In this document: positions 50,691 through 64,000 of the stretch, piece by piece
Layout: the number at the start of each line of letters is the position of its first letter
How positions within the stretch are numbered: the first letter of the stretch is position 1
Source: Numida meleagris
Taxonomy: Eukaryota > Chordata > Aves > Galliformes > Numididae
DNA length: 64,000 nucleotides
Assembly (NCBI RefSeq): GCF_002078875.1
Contig: NC_034414.1
Location: 16,833,428 to 16,897,427, forward strand
Direction: 5' to 3'
Notes under the pieces: model-generated
The model's database searches: none
What the model was told of the DNA's origin: nothing
Seen by the model: the letters and a program-made list of their open reading frames with translations, nothing else
Program-made: the position numbers and the translations under genes

Positions 50691-53600
50691 CTATTTTAGG
50701 CAGGCCATAGATTACTCCATACAGATTACTACACTAACTCAAGATTTGGACCCTTTTATCCTCTTCATCATGATTCTGGCCTCACATTCTCACCTCCCTA
50801 GAATCAAAAGTGCAGACCAAACAACTGGTTATCTCCACAGCAAGAGAATCCCTACTTCCTTTTACTGATAGAATCTATGCAAAGTAGCATAGATATGAGT
50901 TACAGCTGTTTCAGAGGATACACTGTCATCCATACAGCAAACTATCAGAGAGAGAGGCTGAAATCTCATAAAAAGTCTTGGTCTTTCTTGATAATCATTT
51001 ATCACAGCACTGCTAAAATGCTCTCTCATCATCCATTTCTGCCCATTTGGAGGTATCCTGGAAAATTCTCTGCTGATTTCACCTTCACACTGCCAGTCTG
51101 TAAGGGAGAGAGTGATTGATACCGCACAGTTCTTAATTTCTTAGTCCTTGGGTTTCAGAAATGGTTTTTATGTGTGTTTTATAACCATTATTACTTCCTT
51201 TTCTAACCTTCTGGAAAGGAAGACAAAGAGAGCGGCATTCTTTATATACATACCACCACTGTTTCTCTTTTTCTATAAAGGACAGGAACTGCGAATTTCA
51301 AGAGAAAAAGCACAGTGCTAATAATCCACTAAATATTTTCTACACGTGGAGTTTATGGACTCTCCATACTCTGCATGGATTCACAGATATCATTTATAGA
51401 AAGCTTTATCTATATAAGTAGCTGGAGAAAACTGATTATTACAACTTAATCCACAAGATAAAGATCCACCCTGCCTTCCCATCTGAGGTATGTTAGCAGG
51501 TACATACAAGTCACATCAAATAGCAGATGAAAACACATTTCACAAGGCTGTAATTTATGATCATGAGAAGTCATTTTTACAGTGAAGACATACCATGTGC
51601 TTCTTTCACCAGATCCCATGAAAGGTGCTTCCTCTCTTTACTCCTGAGAGTAAATGTAGTATTTCTTTGCATCTACTGGGTTCCTATGAAGGACAGCAGA
51701 TAATTATGTTGTTATTCAACTGAATTTAAATATACAAACCTACATATAAATATTTAGAGAAAAATACTGAAAAAAATCACCTGCAAATTTGCTCAGTTCT
51801 TTTTGTTTCCTCTCATGAGCTCAACCTTCCATTTCTGTGATTTACCTAATATCCCTCCCTCTTCATTTTGAACGAATATTTCTGAAGACTGGGGAACCAA
51901 CAGTTTGAATGTCATCTAGAAGAGGTCTCCCTCATCTTGTACAAAAGCCCTAGCATTTGTCTTTCACCACTGATTCCTTGTCTGATAGGTTCTAGGTCTG
52001 CATTTTGGTTTTAGAGGCACATCACAGTAGTAGCTCACAGACATCGTTGCACTCCCACAGCTTTTTCCTTCTTTTTGCTTTCAAGTGGAATCATGCAGCA
52101 GTACTGTTCCTCTTAAGATATCATTAATGAAGACCACATTTAGGATTTTATTCTCCAGTTTGGAAATCTATTACATTCTTTCTTAGCCTTTGAACTCCTA
52201 CACAATTCCAGACAGATCATGTCAGTAGGGAAAACTCAGTGTACATATATACCCTAGACACTATAAATGAACAAGAATGAGTTAACTTGAGTGAGGCTGA
52301 GCTCATACGGCACTTTCCTGATAATTCAAGCATTGAAAATAGCATAGCTACATGATGTTTTCCTGGGCTAATGACTCAGTATCATACTACCACACATACA
52401 CGTATTGTAATATAAAGTTAAAAATTTCCAACACTAGAGGGTGCTCAAGCCATACATGTATGATATTGAATGTGCAGACTATGTAAATGAACTGGGTAAG
52501 TATAATTTGAGCAGTTTCTTTTCTCTGTTTGTGAATAACTAATAAAGAAACAGAATGACATGAAAATTAAATGGTGGAAAAATGCGGCTACAAAATCGTA
52601 ACAAATGAAAGTGTTCCATGTCTCAAAAAAGGAAAAGTTGAGCACTGAAATAATTCAGACACAATGAATAAATTCATTAAATTAGCTTAATATGTGCATA
52701 ATATAAATGATTTATTTATTCTTTCTCTCCAATCATTTAAGAAAGATGGACAGCCTAACTTACATCTAGAGATGCTTCTTTTACCATGGACAAGAGAACC
52801 TAGATAACAGCTTAAAGTAAATGTCTAGCTTATAAGGTTAGGCAAGATGAATTCTATTTAATAAGTCCTTCATTATTATGATTGATAATAACTTTTTTTT
52901 TTTTGAGCAGTCATTGCTGGAGGCAGTAGAAGTTTGAGGCTATGCAAAAAGCTGAAGCACTTGAGATCTACTCAGATTTTTTCCTATTTCCTTCCATCCA
53001 TTTTGCACAGTCAACAACTTACCTCTTCACCTTTGCTTTTATAAAGGAAATTACAGAGATCTGTAAGGAACTGTACTTTCAGATCTAACCACAACAGATT
53101 TCAGAAAAAAGTCTAAAGAAACAAGTGAAATAGGAAATCAAACAATTAAAACAAACTTGTGGAGAACTGCCCTCGTACCATTACCATGTGCACTCACTGC
53201 ACTTCAACTTTGATAATGGGTCTCTGCCATCCTTCTTTGTTCTCCCTAGGGAAAAAAAAATATTAAATTCATGGTCAGTTATTCAACCAATCTCAATTGA
53301 AAATTGGTGCACTGCACACTTAAAGTTGTCTTACAAAATCCCAAACACCCACTCATTCTGTGAGAACAATTCAGTCACTTTTTTTTTTTTTTGAGGGAAA
53401 TGAGGGGGAGCGAAGTAGGGCAATATAATTTATTCTGTCAATTTGGAACCAGTATCAAGATTAAAAGGGAGGATCTTTATTTCATAGCTGGACTGGTTTC
53501 TTGCACAACCTGTACCTAGCACCTACTAGGTTATCTCATTGCGGTGTTGCATGTGAAGTGACTGGATCCACATTTCATCACAACTCATCCTTTCTTTCAG

Positions 53601-56555
53601 GATGTTCCTCCTTCTGCTTCCATGCTAATTGAAAAGAAGCAGAAACAGGAAATTAATGGAAACCATTTTGTTAAACAAACCACACAAATCATTATTGCTT
53701 GCCAAACCAAACTTAACACTTAACAGAGAAGTTTGGCGTGTAATTGCATTTGGAAATATAATATAAAATAAAATAATATACTGGCATTCATATTTGTATA
53801 GATGACATTGTACTCAGGATGTGCCAACTTACTTCATATAGCCAGGCCCATAAATGTAGCTAGCTCTGGAAACAGTACGAGTTTACTAACTGCAATGTCT
53901 GTATTATAGTGCTATGGCACTATACAGTGCTATAATTCAGACAATCAAAGACATCAATCACAGATATGTCCTCTCATCTGTGCCTTTGAATATGTCTAAC
54001 AATAATCAACACCTGTTTTGAAAACCTCTTGGTGAGGTACTATAGAAATAATTACATAATTATAACTCCTTTACATTAAAATTTGGAGGTTCATCATACA
54101 AGGAGCAGATAATATTCAATAAGCTAAAATGAGTGGTGTTAGGTGGTTAAACACAGTGAATGTTTGTCTGCAGTAGCTGTAATATAGTAACAAGGTTATT
54201 ACACTGAAAACATCTTCCTATAGGGGCAGGAAGTGGTCACATACTGCTAGCTATGTTCTGGGACAAAACAGTTTTACTTTACTCAGTTAAAATCAAAGTT
54301 TCCTACATCCTAGTTACCTGTTACCAAAGTTTCTTACTTTTCCAAACAACTTTTAATGATCTTCTGCAAAAAAAAAAAATATATATATATATACACATAT
54401 ATATATAAAATTTATATATATATACATAATACATATATATATAAATACATATACATACATATATAATATATATATACATATATATAATTTAAATTAGTAT
54501 TAATTAGTATTTTTATCAATAAATGTAATTGAAGATTGCAAAACCATTTTTGGTCTTGTTTAGTTTGCTTATTTCAGAATACATGACATGGTGTTTTGTT
54601 TTTACTCATCTGGTACTGTCTTACACCACAGTCAGCCATTTCCCCCTCTGCTTTCTGTTCCATCCCACTTCCATTCACCCTCTCCAGGCCTAATTATCTT
54701 CATGGCTTTTTGTGAAGCCCGAAAAGTTCACAGATGAGGTAGACCAAGAATAGCAACCCTCTTCCAGATGGAATTAAATTGTCTCAGAATTACTATTGAG
54801 GAGGATCACAGTGTTCCTGTTTGTGGATAATTTTTAGCCCACAGTGCATAGTTCAGGAAAGCCAGATAATTCCTTTGGTTCAGAGAAAGCAAGGAAGGCA
54901 GGTTTGGACGAGGCAACAAGAGGACTGAAGCTGCACATAAAGCAAATTGTTTTCTGCAATGTCCAGGGCAGGTACCTTGTGACCTGGAAAGTCTATAGCT
55001 CTCTCCATATGAACACACCCAAGAGGACATCTGCTGCCTGAGTCTGGATAAATAACATGGGAAATGTCCAGGCATGCACTGACTTTCTGCAGCCTAATTT
55101 TCATGAAGGGCATTCCCAGTGCGCAGATCCAAATGAGAGTGCTGGCAAAACCCAGAAGGCTGCTGATCTAAACGGCTGAGAGCTGTCCTTGCCCATAAGA
55201 CACAGGTTGAAACAGACTACCTGTCACAACTCTGTCAACAGTATATTCTTCAGAAACTGTATTTTCTTTCAAATCCAAGCTCACTCTATAAACACCGGGT
55301 TCTAAAGACTGTTCCTCACGTGCACTGTGATCCACCTGAAGTATTAAACTTGGGAGGAAACTGACAGCCTTTAAACAACATTGAGTCCTTGTAAATGTAT
55401 TGTGCCAATCCAGCACGATGGATGTTAATGGATAACATGCAAGTATTGCAGTTTACTTCTCTTACTTGCTCCTAATCCTAATCAGACAAACGGTACCCTT
55501 GGACAATGCCTGTGGGATATTTCTGAAAATCTAAACAGGGTACTGTTATTTAATCTTAGCCCTGGGCGGCTCCTAGTTGCTTGTAGACAAATTGTTCGCA
55601 GGTAATAAATCTAAGGAAGGAGGTGGTGATGTTAGACAAACAAAGCACTCTACAACACACTGGCTGGCCCAGTGCTGCAAGTGCTGTCTTTCAGATGTTA
55701 AGCATGAATCTTGACAGCAACTGGGATTATACATGGGTAATCTGGATCTTGAAATATGACCTTCTACATATCAAGGTCTCCTAGTGTCCTGGGACAAAAG
55801 GCTGCAGGCGAGGTAATTAAATTAATTTCATAACACAATTCCATTCTCATTTATAGGAGGCATACAAGGCCTTTGTGAGCTGCAGAATGAGGCAAAAGAA
55901 TGAGCTTCATTAACGTAGGCTGTTGGAGACTGTCCCAACCACTACTGGCGTGTCACAGGATATAACAGAAGAAGCAAATGAGATGCAAGCTGCTCCCAGT
56001 ACATGGCATCATATCCCTTCTCTCCATGGGATGAAAGCAGAAATAACCTAATCAGGAAAAAGATGAAAAAGATCTGCTGCTTCTAACATGTTGGCATTTA
56101 GTCCAAGACACTAGTTTGTTGTTGTTGTTGCTGTGTTTCCTGTGGATGCATTTTCAGTGTTGGTATCAGCACTTGTTATTCTACCATGAGCTGTGCAGTT
56201 CTGGATATTTTTCTTAACGTTTCAGCTCTCAGCAGTCACAAAAATGAGTAGAATCCTGTATTTGTGAATAGAATGTAAGGAAGAAGGGAAAGAGGTGTGA
56301 TAAGTTCTTGCCTTCTGCTTACTCAGAAGATGCTGACTTTTTTTTTTTCCTCAGCACATAAGAGGAGTCCAGAAGTCACTTACAGCTGGGAGATGGCTTT
56401 TTGGGGCAAGGGTATTTGGAATGCATGGAGCTCCAGCTAGGGTTGGTTGCGGAGTCAAATGAGTGAATGAGTTAGCATTAAGAAAGGACCAACAAAGGTG
56501 ACATTTTAATGGGTGCATGGTACAGGTTGCCTGCTCAGAAAGAAAATCAAGTGGA
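50691..56555. other. Intergenic stretch, no gene recognised
   Basis: AT-rich, with poly-A and poly-T runs and the AT microsatellite listed separately. Small open frames near 54.8-55.4 kb show no known domain. No splice-linked exons seen. Confidence 0.55.
54368..54490. repeat. AT/ATAC microsatellite
   Basis: A run of A (54368-54379) leads into an imperfect (TA)n and (ATAC)n tract up to about 54487. Such tracts are length-variable and may be misassembled. Confidence 0.9.
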
Positions 56556-56559
56556 CGAG

Positions 56560-56935
56560 GCCGTCTAGGGACAGATAGGAGCAGCCTCATGTTCACAGGC
56601 CCTGATGCTCATGGGGAACTTCAACCACCTAGCATCTGCTGGAGGGAGCCAGCAGTGTGCCCTGACAGCCATGAGGGCAAGCCATATTTTGAGGTGCATT
56701 AAACACAGCATGGCCAGCCTGTCAAAAGTAGTGATTCTCCCACAATTCTTAGCATTGGTGAAGCCTCACCTTGAATACTGTGTGCAGTTCTGAGTTCCAC
56801 GATATAACAAGGATGTTAAAGTCCTTGAAAGCATCCAGAGGAGGGCACCAAAGGTGTGACAGGGCTGGAGGCACTCCTGTGAGGAGAGGCTGAGGGCACC
56901 TGGGTTGTCTGGTCTGGAGAAGGTGTGACCTCACT
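56560..56935 (+). mobile_element. CR1 ORF2 fragment
   Basis: Plus-orientation relic: GTGCATTAAACACAGCATGG, then CTTGAATACTGTGTGCAGTT and CTCCTGTGAGGAGAGGCTGA. It corresponds to the ORF2 C-terminus. Confidence 0.8.
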
Positions 56936-59900
56936 GCTCTCTGCAGCTTCTGAGAGGACACAGAGAGAGGCGCCAGGCTCTGCGCCATTTTTAGAAGTAA
57001 CTGCCTGACATTACCACAAGGAGGCAAACTGGCATTATTTTTCCTGAAGCTTTTCCTTGGTACAAGATAGATCCATAGTATTCCAAATTATTCCATTCAC
57101 AAAAATAAACAAATAATAAATTTAGAAAAATCTCTCCTGTGGAATTCACGTTGGGATCACCCACATGTTCTGTTGCTTCAACAAGTAAAAACGTATATGA
57201 ACACTCAACAGAGTCTTGACATAGCCTGTCTTAGAAAAAGGATAAAGAAGGAGATGCTATCTGTGATGTATGTAATAGCCTCATAACTAAATAATACACT
57301 CAGAGCTGTGTCTCTCCACTTTTCAGTGCATTCCTTCCCACACTGAAAATCAAAGTCCTTTGCACTCTAGCAAGACTGCCATTGTGCAGCAAAATGTGTA
57401 ACACATATTGACACTAGCGTACTGTAGACCATCATTTAAATATTTGGTCCGGTGGAAAAAGTATAATTAGTCCTGATGAATGTACCATGATACATTTTAT
57501 CACTTAGGAGACAAGAATAATTCACAGCACCAAGCCACGTCCATCCGTATGTTAGCTGCAGCAAATCTATGCCACTAAATATATTCAAGTAAAACGATGT
57601 GAACACTACTCTGACCTTCCCAATTCTTGCCACATTCTGATCAAATTCTTGAAGATCTCTGGCCTTCCTCTCATGTTTTTCTATACCAATCAATTGTAAA
57701 CCCAGACAGCTCTTCCTGAACAAAAGAGACTACACATTTCTATTTTAGTATGTACATGAGCTAGAGAGTACCTGGAGCACTCAGTTCTTGCTCCTAGTTT
57801 CAGATGGGGATAATGCTAAAGGTGATGGGTGATAATGCTAAAAGGAAAGTGGGTTGAGCCCTGTTTTCTAATTAGTTTAAATATTTATCTCTACAGTTCT
57901 CTAACCTGTTTCACATCTCTACAGCAATTTGCTTGCACAACAGGTCCAGTGGCACAAGAAATTCAAATTCAGTTCCCTTCTCCAGCACAGTCTTCTTACA
58001 GAAGTAGTTGATTTAGTTCACATGAAGTCAAGTCTTTTGATGCAGATGTTGAGACATCTCTCCCTATACTGGAGATCATATAAAGAAGCATTTCCCAAAA
58101 GGATAGTGAAGATCAATACATGAAAAAAGACATATGGGGTGATCAGGTACTGCTGTCAGGGAATTACAAGAAACTACAAATCTCTGCTTAATTTTTCTCT
58201 TTACCTGCAGCGCTCTTACCTTAAAAACACTCACATATTGAGAAACCAAAGTCTGTACTCTTAAGTACAAAATGAGTAATGGTCTTCTGATTCACCTTCA
58301 CTATATTCAGTACTGATTTAATTGAACTAATCATCCTCATAAATGAGAATGTCAGACTGACTTCCATGAAAGTGACAACTGTATTTTAGTGTCTGATTAG
58401 AGGAAACCTCTGATTGTCCTGCTACACATTTTATTTAAAATCCATGCAACCTTACTGTGTACCCAGGATAGCTCTACCAATGAGAAAAAGAGACAAAGAA
58501 TTTTTGCAGAGACAAGAGAAATTAAATCACTGTCAACAGGGTCAGACACCAGAGCGAGAAGAGTGCTAGACATGCTCTGCTTCATTCAACTAAACAGTAA
58601 CTGTACGCACATGGAGGAAAAAGCTAGCTACTTAGATTTGTTGCCATTATCTCTGCTACTCTTGGCATATTTTCACTATAAATTCAAGAAATTAGCTGAG
58701 ATATCTTCTCTGCTGCACATAAGACTCTATGTGTACTTGTAAGAAGTAACAACAGTCTTTTGCAGAGAAGGATAGTTCACAAAAACAGTCTGCTTGAATC
58801 CAGTCAATATAGTTAAAAACCCACCATTACTTATATCAAATCAACTTACAGTGAGAAAAAAGGATGTCAAAATACTAGGACTAACAACTGAAAAGAGTAG
58901 CCCAGAGGCAAATCCATCCATAGGATGTTATTAGCAAGAGATGATGGTGGCAATATAACTTACACAGATTGCTTATAACTACTATAAAACTGTCTTGGGA
59001 CATTCCAGTTTTGAACTGGTAAGTGTAGCAAGGGTGCAAATTAACAGTCCACACAGAAAAAATGGAACAGTTATTAAAATTAAAAGGCCATTTCTTCAGT
59101 GATAAAATATTTTTGAATACTTTATAAGTAGTTAAAATGAGAAACCCATGTCTATGACACTGAGAATTGAAAGGATTCAAGCAACATAAAGGAGCTGAGA
59201 TTTTTCATGAAATACAGGTCCATTGGAGAGAACATATTTTATAAAGACAGTCAAACAGTACATCACAATCCAAGGAAAAAATGATTTGAGTAAATGAAAA
59301 GATTCCTCAGTACTTTTTCTAATATATTATTACAACATTGCTACATTTCATCTCATGCCAGAGAGCACAGAAGGCAGAAGAGAAGCACATACTTCATCTA
59401 ATTAGAAGTCATCAAGCTTCAAACTCCAACCATTGGTGAGCTTATGGCTCCAACAAGAAGTGCTAGGGGCTAAAGGTGAGACAGACAAGAAAGTGAGAAG
59501 CAAAGGAGCAAAACTTAGAAGAGAGGTGCAGAATTAAAAATGAATGTTAGTTGAGATAAGGCTTTGATCATGATGAGCATGAGTGCTAGCAGAAGTAAGT
59601 CAGCTTATAATGATGGATAAAGTGCAACTTTAAAAGCTTTCTTGTGAGGTGTCTTCATCAGACATAAGGATAGGCCTCAGCAAAAGAAATAGGCCTCAGA
59701 AAGCATTGCTGTTTCCTTGTGCGGTATATTTCAGTAACATCAGCTTCTAGCAAAGAGCAACAGCAGTTGATGATGGTGGCAAATGAGTTTATAGGTGAAA
59801 GAATGTTAATCTTTAGGAAAGTTGCTAAAAACATAACAAAACAATTAAGCCAGTTGACAAAGCCCAACGAGCTTACCAGTCTTGGAAAAACACATCAAAG

Positions 59901-60130
59901 TCATAACTCCTGCAAAACCTGAGCTAATCATAAGGTTCAGTACTTTATTAGCTCTAGGCACTATGGATTAAAACAAAGTGCATTAGTGTCAGATCTCAGC
60001 TGCAACAGCGTATCAATCCAAATCTTATCATTAGTGATCAACAGATATTTCTGTATGTTGAAATCTTGGCTGTTAGTTCCTGTGCCAATGTCATTACAAA
60101 CAACTGATGCTTGTAAAATGATATGTAAGT
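56936..60130. other. Intergenic stretch, no gene recognised
   Basis: AT-rich sequence with no repeat family or coding exon recognised on either strand. Confidence 0.55.
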
Positions 60131-60131
60131 T

Positions 60132-60490
60132 CATAGAATCATAGAATTAGCTAGGTTGGAAAAGACCTACAAGATCATCCAGTCCAACCATCCACCTACC
60201 ACCAATAACCCCACTAAACCATGTCTCTCAATGCTATATCTAAATGTTTCTTGAACACCTCCAAGGACGGTGACTCAACCACCTCCCTGGGCAGCCCATT
60301 CCAGCGCCTGACCACTCTTTCAGAAAAGTAGTATTTCCTAATGCCCAGCCTTAATCTCCCCTGGCGCAACTTGAGGCCATTCCCCCTCGTCCTGTCACTA
60401 GTTACAAGAGAGAAGAGGCCGACCCCCAGCTCACTACAACCTCCCTTCAGGTAGTTATAGAGAATGATAAGGTCCCCCCTGAGCCTCCAA
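60132..60490 (-). mobile_element. CR1 3' fragment, close relative of the 48.7-kb copy
   Basis: Reverse-orientation CR1 from the tail (TCATAGAATCATAGAATTAG) to about 60490, where similarity ends abruptly. Over about 350 bases it differs from the copy at 48.66-49.02 kb at only about a dozen positions by eye. It was therefore inserted by the same or a closely related young subfamily. Confidence 0.93.
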
Positions 60491-61036
60491 TATATAAGTT
60501 CTCCTATATATTATAACTTTCAATTATTGGTGTAATAAAAACGTATATTAGAATGTTGTATGGAAATGCTAGGAGTTAAAGAAGAGCAAGTGTTCAGTGC
60601 TAATGAAATTAGCTTTTGTATTTTAAGGTCATTACTACAGTATGCTGTGAATAAAGCAAAACTTCAGTATGAGATCCAAGAAGATGCAAAGCTGTAACTG
60701 TAAGGTTCAGATCTCCATTTTTATTGTGCAGTGTTGCAGCACTAGATTACACCATGTTTAATATCCCAAGCAGCTAGAGCTACAGAAAAACTTGAGCTAC
60801 TCATCACTAGAAATTTTTTTTCTTAAACCCAATCAAAAACTTATACATTTATCAGATTTTTAGTTTATCCTCTAGTAGTTCTTCTACCATTACACATGCT
60901 ACTAGTTCTGACCTTGATTCAGCTTGCTTATGAAGTAGAGACAACAACCCGTTAACGCTGTCAGAACAGAACAGTGTTACATTCTGAGTGAGCCATGGTA
61001 GGAATGACAGGATTTTTTTGTGACTATTGCTAACAG

Positions 61037-61302
61037 AACACGAGACAAGAGGGAATGGTCTCAAGTTGCACCAGGGGAAGTTCGGGTTGGAAACTGGGAA
61101 AAAAATAATCTCTGGAAGAGTTGTCAGGCACTGGCATGGGCTGCCTAGGTAGGTGGTGGAGTCATCATGGTGGAGGAGTTCAAGAATCATGGATGTGTGG
61201 TACTGCAGAACATGGTTTAGTTGTCAGTATTGGTGGTGGGAGGACAGTTGGACTAGATGATCTTAGAGGTCTTTTCCAGCCTTGGTGATTCTTTGATTCT
61301 GT
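61037..61302 (+). mobile_element. CR1 3' fragment
   Basis: AGAGGGAATGGTCTCAAGTT, then TGGACTAGATGATCTTAGAG and the tail GATTCTTTGATTCTGTGG: plus-orientation CR1 3' end. Confidence 0.85.
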
Positions 61303-64000
61303 GGTGACCAGAACTGCTACTCAGTTCGGTAACTGGAGGTCTATACCAGATAATTGAGCTCAGGACTGAGCACAATAATGATGTCAAAGTTCAAATAATA
61401 TTGAGACCAAGGAAGGAAACTGCAGCCCATGGCTCAGCTTTGTGAGATTAGGCTGTTCGTTATGCAGGCCCCAGGCTGCCAAACCACAGCTTTTCCTGTT
61501 TGGTTCAATTTTACTTTAAGTGTTGCTGCTGATGGAAGGAAGCAAGTATATGAGTCACGGAAGACAAGAAAAGTAAAAAATAAAGCAGAAGTGAAAAATT
61601 CATTGAAAGAGTAGCAACTCAGAACCTGCATGCTTCTAATCCACCAACATTCTTTCCTATGTCATGCAATATATCTTAGATACAACTAATGGAAAGTTGA
61701 GTCCTTCTGTGTAATTCTAATGATTAAGAAGCAGAAACTTAAACCCAGTTTCAATTAGAAGCTTTTTGTTTTTCATTTTTATGTCATAGATCTAAAATAA
61801 GTACCACGTACACTTACTTTATCATAATGCAAGTTTAAACCTGCCAGGAGGCAAATAATAGGGCTGGCCCATGTTGTTACAAAACCACCAGACCAAAGAA
61901 AGCTGTAAAAGATGCTACACATACACATTTATTTTTTTCATTGTAATGCTGCTTACTATCTTGAAGTATTTTGTCTCACTTTTACCAAGTGTCTTCTTAC
62001 CATAAGTGGTAAGCAGGGAAAAAAAAATTGTTAATAAACTAATTTGTAGTGCAAAAGGCTGGAACATGAAGAACTAATAAATCATACACAGTTCAAAATA
62101 CAAGAAAACAGGCTCTTTTTTTTTTTTTTAATACCAGCTTCATCCTAGCTCTTTTCACTCTTGGTCACTCTTCAAAAACAATAAAAATAAAAAAAATATT
62201 CATAACTCACTGTTAATTCAAGTTTCTGGTATATCTGATAGATATTTATCTGGGTATAGAACAATAAGACTTCCTCTGAGGACTGAGAGGGTAACTTGTC
62301 TACTTTTAGGTACAGCCAGACTCTAGGTTATGATTATTGTATCTCTCTGATTAATAAGAATTTGATCTGCAGAGGGTCAGGGTGACTGAAAAGTCCTTGT
62401 AACTGAGAATTTGAGAAATTCTGTGTAACAGAAAGCTATGGTAAGAGTTACAAGTTGAGAAAAACAATATGCTACACTCATTGCTAACATTTTGTGTCAT
62501 AATAAATCTTTAATTGTAATCACAGTCTTATGGCCAGCCCTCATTCTGCCAAGGATCCCTAAAGAATCTACCTGTCTTTCATAGTGTTGGGTGACAGTGT
62601 GGCTGAGCAGAAGCATATACAAATCCAAGAACTGTGAGAAGGACATGGCCTTCCCTCCTTCACATCTCTCAAGAGACGTATGGCTCTGACGTGCTACAAC
62701 AGAGAATATATTCTGCTCCCCTCTCTGCCATGACCTTCACAGAAGCATCCAAGAGCAAAAGAAAAAGAAAAGGTAGCATTACCACGTCTCTTGAAGAAAA
62801 GGTATTATCTTGTTGTGCTGTTCTGGCACAACAGAATATTTTAAAAGGAATTCAGCCTTAAAGTAAATTTTTTGTTGCACAACTTTGTGATTCTTAACTT
62901 CTGCAGGAAATGAAGATGCCCTATTCATAAGAGGAAAGGGAATGATAGGGGTAGAAAGACCGCCAAAGAGAGGGAAACATGGTTTACACTATTTAAACAA
63001 TTTTACACAAGTGATGGAAGGCTGAGTTTTACCTCACTGACTGTCAGCTGTCACAGCTTCTAACAGAAGGTTTATTTACTTGTTGTTTTTTCAGAGTTGG
63101 GAAGGACAGTCAGAAGAAATGAATTAATATATAAGGATTAGAAAATATCCTGAGAATCTCTCTTCATTTTCACACACCCACAGCTTGCAGCTTTATTCAT
63201 AGGGTTAGGAAGCTTACATCATCCCATAGATTGAGCAAACATTGCATGCTGCAATATCAAACTTTTAGCTCATGAGCCACAGCTGACATTTAAAGCTATT
63301 AAATGAGCATTTTAATGATCAGTACATGTCTACTTTCCTTTGCTCATTTGGGTGCATAGCTGATGCATAGTAGCGTTTCTGATTCAGCAAATTGGAGCTT
63401 CATAATGGTGTGTTGAAATACTGCATAAGAAATACCAGCAGGCTCCAATGGAAAGAAAGATGCAACATTCTGAAATTGGTTAACTCTGCTCATCCTGGCA
63501 AAACAGGGATAAAAGAGGGAATCTTAGTTTGAAATCACTTATTTTTTTAATGCGATATCTCCCTATCTTTAGGTAATCTGCTACTGTGATGTTGTAGCTA
63601 AGAATGTGCATTCTCTCAACACATGGGAAGGAAAAATTATGCAGAAACAAAGGATTGATGATTTTTTCATATATATTATCATTGTGATTTCTTTTCAAAC
63701 AGTGTGCATAACTCTAGTGCCCATTTCAGTAAATGCGGCAAAATTAAGACAAATCCTCTCAGCTTCACGAAGACCCACAGCCTATTCACATCTATTGTAA
63801 CCAGCCAAAGTTGCTCAGGCTATTTTATAATTCAAGAGAAACAGAAGAAAGACTAGGACTTGGAGTTGTGGGATTTCAAAGGTCTAACAGGTCAGTGGGA
63901 TTGGAATGAGTAACTTCTGAAAGAAAATACCCATTAAATCACAGTCAACAACAGTCTAATTTGCCAGAGCTTATATTATTTTCTTTCCCAATTGGTGAGT
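61303..64000. other. Intergenic stretch to the window edge
   Basis: AT-rich, with short homopolymers (for example a T run near 62116-62129). No gene, RNA or repeat family is recognised. Confidence 0.55.

Overview
This is vertebrate nuclear DNA, almost certainly from a bird and probably a galliform. The evidence is split genes with GT-AG introns, at least a dozen fragments of the avian CR1 non-LTR retrotransposon (several ending in the ATTCTATG-type 3' tail), and one CpG-island promoter. I recognise two protein-coding genes, both on the minus strand and both in lipid metabolism.

Positions 1 to about 12.2 kb hold the 5' part of CPT1A (liver carnitine O-palmitoyltransferase 1). Coding exons lie at 2476-2336, 1446-1307 and 911-740 and give residues 1-151; the rest lies beyond position 1. 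A long first intron leads back to a CpG island (about 10.95-12.4 kb) with a likely non-coding exon 1 whose donor follows 12065. Inside intron 1 are a plausible extra 5'UTR exon (9371-9185) and a striking 51-bp inverted repeat (11419-11531). In a CPT1A-sense transcript that repeat would pair along its whole length, with two G.U wobbles.

From 12.4 to 28.7 kb I see no gene. The stretch contains a CR1 reverse-transcriptase relic (about 18.47-18.9 kb), a CR1 tail (24.1 kb), a possible decayed retroviral gag-like segment (about 24.85-25.8 kb) and a degenerate complex repeat with telomere-like CCCTAA words (about 26.3-27.3 kb).

From 28.7 to 41.5 kb lies a complete 12-exon front-end fatty-acid desaturase gene of the FADS1/FADS2 family. 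All 12 coding exons join in phase and give 451 residues: a cytochrome b5 domain with HPGG, then the desaturase domain with three histidine boxes (HDLGH, HSRHH, QIEHH). Its promoter is TATA-like. CR1 pieces sit in several introns.

From 41.5 to 64 kb no gene is recognised. The largest item is a 5'-truncated, frameshifted CR1 copy (48.66-50.69 kb, minus). A shorter close relative lies at 60.13-60.49 kb, older CR1 pieces are scattered between, and there is an AT-rich microsatellite at 54.37-54.49 kb.

The desaturase lies upstream of CPT1A in the same orientation, about 16.6 kb from its promoter. A long-chain fatty-acid desaturase therefore neighbours the gatekeeper of mitochondrial fatty-acid oxidation. 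I found no convincing new biological system. The items most worth checking are the CPT1A intron hairpin and the altered histidine boxes of the desaturase.
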